Positions 61,914 through 64,000 of a stretch of DNA of 64,000 bases are shown piece by piece. Both the position numbers and the translations under genes were made by a program. Below the pieces are notes generated by a model. The model saw nothing but the letters and a program-made list of their open reading frames with translations. It searched no databases and was not told the origin of the DNA. Source of the stretch: Cetobacterium sp. 8H (GTDB lineage Bacteria; Fusobacteriota; Fusobacteriia; Fusobacteriales; Fusobacteriaceae); assembly GCF_014250675.1 (NCBI RefSeq), contig NZ_JACHTG010000004.1, positions 1,365,501-1,429,500 of the forward strand, read 5' to 3'. Every line of letters begins with the position of its first letter. Within the stretch, counting starts at the first letter, position 1.

Positions 61914-61959
61914 AAAAAAATCTCGGAATATATACGAAAGTAATGTACCGAGATTTTTT
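61914..61959 (+). terminator. Rho-independent terminator after hydA
   Basis: AAAAATCTCGG (to 61926) pairs with CCGAGATTTTTT (61948-61959); a short inner hairpin TAC-gaaa-GTA tops the loop. Confidence 0.85.
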
Positions 61960-62029
61960 AATTAGTATGATTTTATATCAAAATATGATAAAATTTTATA
62001 GAAATAAAAATTAAAATTAGGAGGGAAAA

Positions 62030-63094
62030 GTGTTAAAAAAAATATTGATGCTTTCAATGACAATACTACTGTTTTCTTGTGGAACTAGTAAAGAAAAATC
62101 AGAAGGGAAAATAATTCTGGGAAAAAATATAAAAGTTATAGATATTTTACCTGAAAATATTACTAAATTAAATGTTTCAAGTGGAATAATAGAGCCACTT
62201 AATGAGGTTATAGAAATAACTAAAACTGGGGGAACAGTAACAAAAGTAAACTTTAAAAATGGGGATAGAGTAAAAAAAGGGGATACAATAGTAGTTTTAA
62301 CAGATCAAGATGTCCATTCAGCTTATTTAAAATCTCAAGCCACATATAACTTAAATAAATCGGATTATTCAATTAGAAAAAATAACTATAATAAATTCAA
62401 GCAACTGTATGATAAACAATTGATATCTGAAGATGAGTATTTAGTAAAAAAAACAAACTTTGTTCAAGGGGAAAGTAATCTAAAAAACTCTGAAGCTGCT
62501 TATCTTTCAGCTAAGAAAGATTATGAAGATCTTGTGATAAAGGCTAAAATAGATGGGGTTATTACAGACTTAGATATAAAAAAGTATGAAAAAATTAGTG
62601 CTAATACAGAAATAGTAACAGTAGTAAATGATAGTAAAATGCTTGTTAGAACAGGAGTTTCTGTTCATGAGATAGAGGAACTTTCTATTGGGAATAAGGC
62701 TAAAGTGGAGATAGAAGGGTTAAGAAATAATTATCTGGGTAGTGTCTACGAAATAAACCCAGTAGCAAATAAAGAAAGTAAAAAATATCAAGTTAAAATA
62801 GAGTTAGATAATGATGAAGGTAAAATAAAAAAAGGGATGTATTCAAAAGTATTAGTAGAGACCGGAGTAAAAAATGGGTACTTAGTTCCTAAAAATGCGA
62901 TAGTAATAAAAGAGTTATATTCTTATATATTTGTAGTAGAGGATGGGGTAGCTAGAAGAATAAAAGTAGAGAGAGGATATTCTAATAATGAAAAACAAGA
63001 AATTTTGAGCGATGAACTATACTCAGCTATGAAGTTAGTTATAGATGGGCAGTTCATGTTAGAAGATAGAGATAAAGTAAATATTCTAAATTAG
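62030..63094 (+). CDS. RND efflux periplasmic adaptor (membrane fusion lipoprotein)
   Basis: This 354-residue protein has a lipoprotein signal (MTILLFSCGTSKEKS). Order of parts: lipoyl-like half (TKVNFKNGDRVKKGDTIVVL), coiled-coil hairpin with NKFKQLYDKQLISEDEYLVKK, second lipoyl half (IKAKIDGVITDLDIKKYEKI-type) and beta-barrel (NPVANKESKKYQVKIELDN). GTG 62030 has AGGAGGG upstream. It couples an inner-membrane RND pump, encoded next, to an outer-membrane channel, which implies a two-membrane cell. Confidence 0.92.
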   Translation: MLKKILMLSMTILLFSCGTSKEKSEGKIILGKNIKVIDILPENITKLNVSSGIIEPLNEVIEITKTGGTVTKVNFKNGDRVKKGDTIVVLTDQDVHSAYLKSQATYNLNKSDYSIRKNNYNKFKQLYDKQLISEDEYLVKKTNFVQGESNLKNSEAAYLSAKKDYEDLVIKAKIDGVITDLDIKKYEKISANTEIVTVVNDSKMLVRTGVSVHEIEELSIGNKAKVEIEGLRNNYLGSVYEINPVANKESKKYQVKIELDNDEGKIKKGMYSKVLVETGVKNGYLVPKNAIVIKELYSYIFVVEDGVARRIKVERGYSNNEKQEILSDELYSAMKLVIDGQFMLEDRDKVNILN

Positions 63095-63104
63095 GGGGAC
63101 ATAA

Positions 63105-64000
63105 ATGAACATAGCACAATTTTCTATAAAACGTCCTGTTGTTACTATGATGATTATTATCTCAATGGTAATACTGGGAATACTTACTCTTGTAAACTTA
63201 AAAACACAGTTAATGCCAAACTATAACATGCCAATGGCAGCGATTAGAGTTAGTTGGAAAGGAGCATCTCCAGATGATATGGAAAAGCTTGTAACCAAAG
63301 AGATTGAAAAAGGATTGACTAGCGTAGAAGGGATAAAAAGAATAACAACTAAATCAACGATGGGAAAAACAGCGATAACTGTTGAGTTTGAGTATGGTGT
63401 AATTATAGACAATAAAGTAAATGATTTAGTAACTGCAGTTAGTAGAATAAGAAATGATTTACCAGAAGATATAGACGAGCCAGTTATAAGAAAAACATCA
63501 TCTTTTGGTGATAGAGTTATGCTTTTAGGGATAAGAGGGAATGATCTTATAAATTTAAAAAGCTTTGCAGACAATGTTGTTATTCCAAGATTTGAAAGAA
63601 TTGATGGTGTTGGAACAGTTAGTATATTTGGTGGATTAGAAAAAGAGATCAGTATAAATATAGATCCAGAAAAACTTGAAGCATACGGTATGACAGTAAT
63701 TGATCTGTATAGTACTTTGAAAAGTTCAAGTTTAAATTTTCCATCAGGATATATAAGAGAAGGGGATAAGGAATATCTTGTAAAAGTATCAGGAGAAATA
63801 AAAACGTTAGAGGAAATTCAAGAGATTGTTATAAAAAATGAAGATGGACAAACACTTTATTTAACTGATGTAGCTAATGTAAAAATGGGAATAAAAGATA
63901 GAAATAGCTATGGAAGAACAGACGGTCTTGAAAATATAATTATCAATATAGAAAAGAGTGATGTTGGAAATACTGTTGAAATATCAAAAGTAGTTCAAGA
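63105..64000 (+). CDS. RND efflux pump, inner-membrane transporter (AcrB/MexB-like), 3'-truncated by the window edge
   Basis: An uninterrupted frame runs from ATG 63105 (AGGGGGAC upstream) to the end of the window, 298 residues. It begins with the family signature FSIKRPVVTMMIIISMVILG, helix 1, then SWKGASPDDMEKLVTKEIE, EFEYG and RFERIDGVGTVSIFGG of the pore and docking domains. A complete protein would be about 1000 residues. It lies 10 bases after the adaptor gene. Confidence 0.93.
   Translation, partial: MNIAQFSIKRPVVTMMIIISMVILGILTLVNLKTQLMPNYNMPMAAIRVSWKGASPDDMEKLVTKEIEKGLTSVEGIKRITTKSTMGKTAITVEFEYGVIIDNKVNDLVTAVSRIRNDLPEDIDEPVIRKTSSFGDRVMLLGIRGNDLINLKSFADNVVIPRFERIDGVGTVSIFGGLEKEISINIDPEKLEAYGMTVIDLYSTLKSSSLNFPSGYIREGDKEYLVKVSGEIKTLEEIQEIVIKNEDGQTLYLTDVANVKMGIKDRNSYGRTDGLENIIINIEKSDVGNTVEISKVVQ

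Noticed and set aside
1-64000. tRNA, rRNA, CRISPR arrays, insertion sequences, prophage
   Set aside because: I looked for CCA-ending cloverleafs, regular spaced repeats, transposase or integrase motifs and phage structural genes and found none.

Overview
The window is AT-rich bacterial DNA with strong AGGAGG-type ribosome binding sites, frequent GTG and TTG starts, AGA as the usual arginine codon, and anaerobic, amino-acid- and ethanolamine-fermenting gene content. Together with outer-membrane-type RND efflux genes and a PgsB/PgsC/PgsW polyglutamate cluster, this points to an anaerobic member of the Fusobacteriota (Fusobacterium/Cetobacterium/Ilyobacter type). That assignment is inferred from gene content; there is no rRNA gene here. 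I saw no tRNA, rRNA, insertion sequence, phage gene or CRISPR array.

Layout. (1) 1-868: 3' part of a catabolic threonine dehydratase gene. (2) 1046-16119: a complete ethanolamine-utilisation microcompartment operon, eutS-P-V-W-[ANTAR terminator]-A-B-C-L-(BMC paralogue)-M-(PduT-like BMC)-E-T-D-(eut unknown)-N-(EutQ N-domain)-H-Q-G. The leader of eutA carries a textbook dual-hexaloop EutV target overlapping a terminator. EutQ is encoded in two pieces. (3) 16185-18657, minus strand: an M20 peptidase and a DcuC-family transporter. (4) 19009-28181: a redox operon, hdrB-hdrC-hdrA-mvhD(flxD)-flxC-flxB-flxA followed by a FrdB-like and a FrdA-like protein and a small FUSC-type membrane protein. It looks like an NADH-driven, HdrABC-centred flavin-based electron-bifurcating complex joined to a fumarate-reductase-like module. 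(5) 28158-28360: a strong promoter, an unidentified structured RNA and a terminator, upstream of an exported M14-type deacylase. (6) 29540-32301, minus strand: two transporters. (7) 32451-34353: a two-component system. (8) 34480-43661: two gamma-glutamyltransferases, a DUF6305 protein, a DctM-like permease, a 50-residue membrane protein, a second M14-type protein and pgsB-pgsC-pgsW. (9) 43718-46266: an orphan peptide-binding lipoprotein and an M42 peptidase. (10) 46312-52605: a CatB-type acetyltransferase, a lipoprotein, and a LacI-TRAP-isomerase operon with a clear 22-bp operator. (11) 52730-57966: a PTS-type regulator, a small protein with an HD-GYP phosphodiesterase, an HxlR/RclA-like divergent pair and a drug exporter. 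(12) 58079-61911: a trimeric [FeFe]-hydrogenase, hydCBA. (13) 62030-64000: the start of an RND efflux operon.

How it fits together. Ethanolamine catabolism yields acetyl-CoA, ethanol and NADH balancing. The Flx-Hdr-Frd cluster and the NAD-linked hydrogenase are both outlets for NADH or ferredoxin electrons. The Pgs/GGT/M14/M42 genes suggest synthesis, trimming and recycling of glutamyl polymers or conjugates. The strongest candidates for something not well described are the Flx-Hdr-Frd operon and the structured RNA at about 28190-28360.
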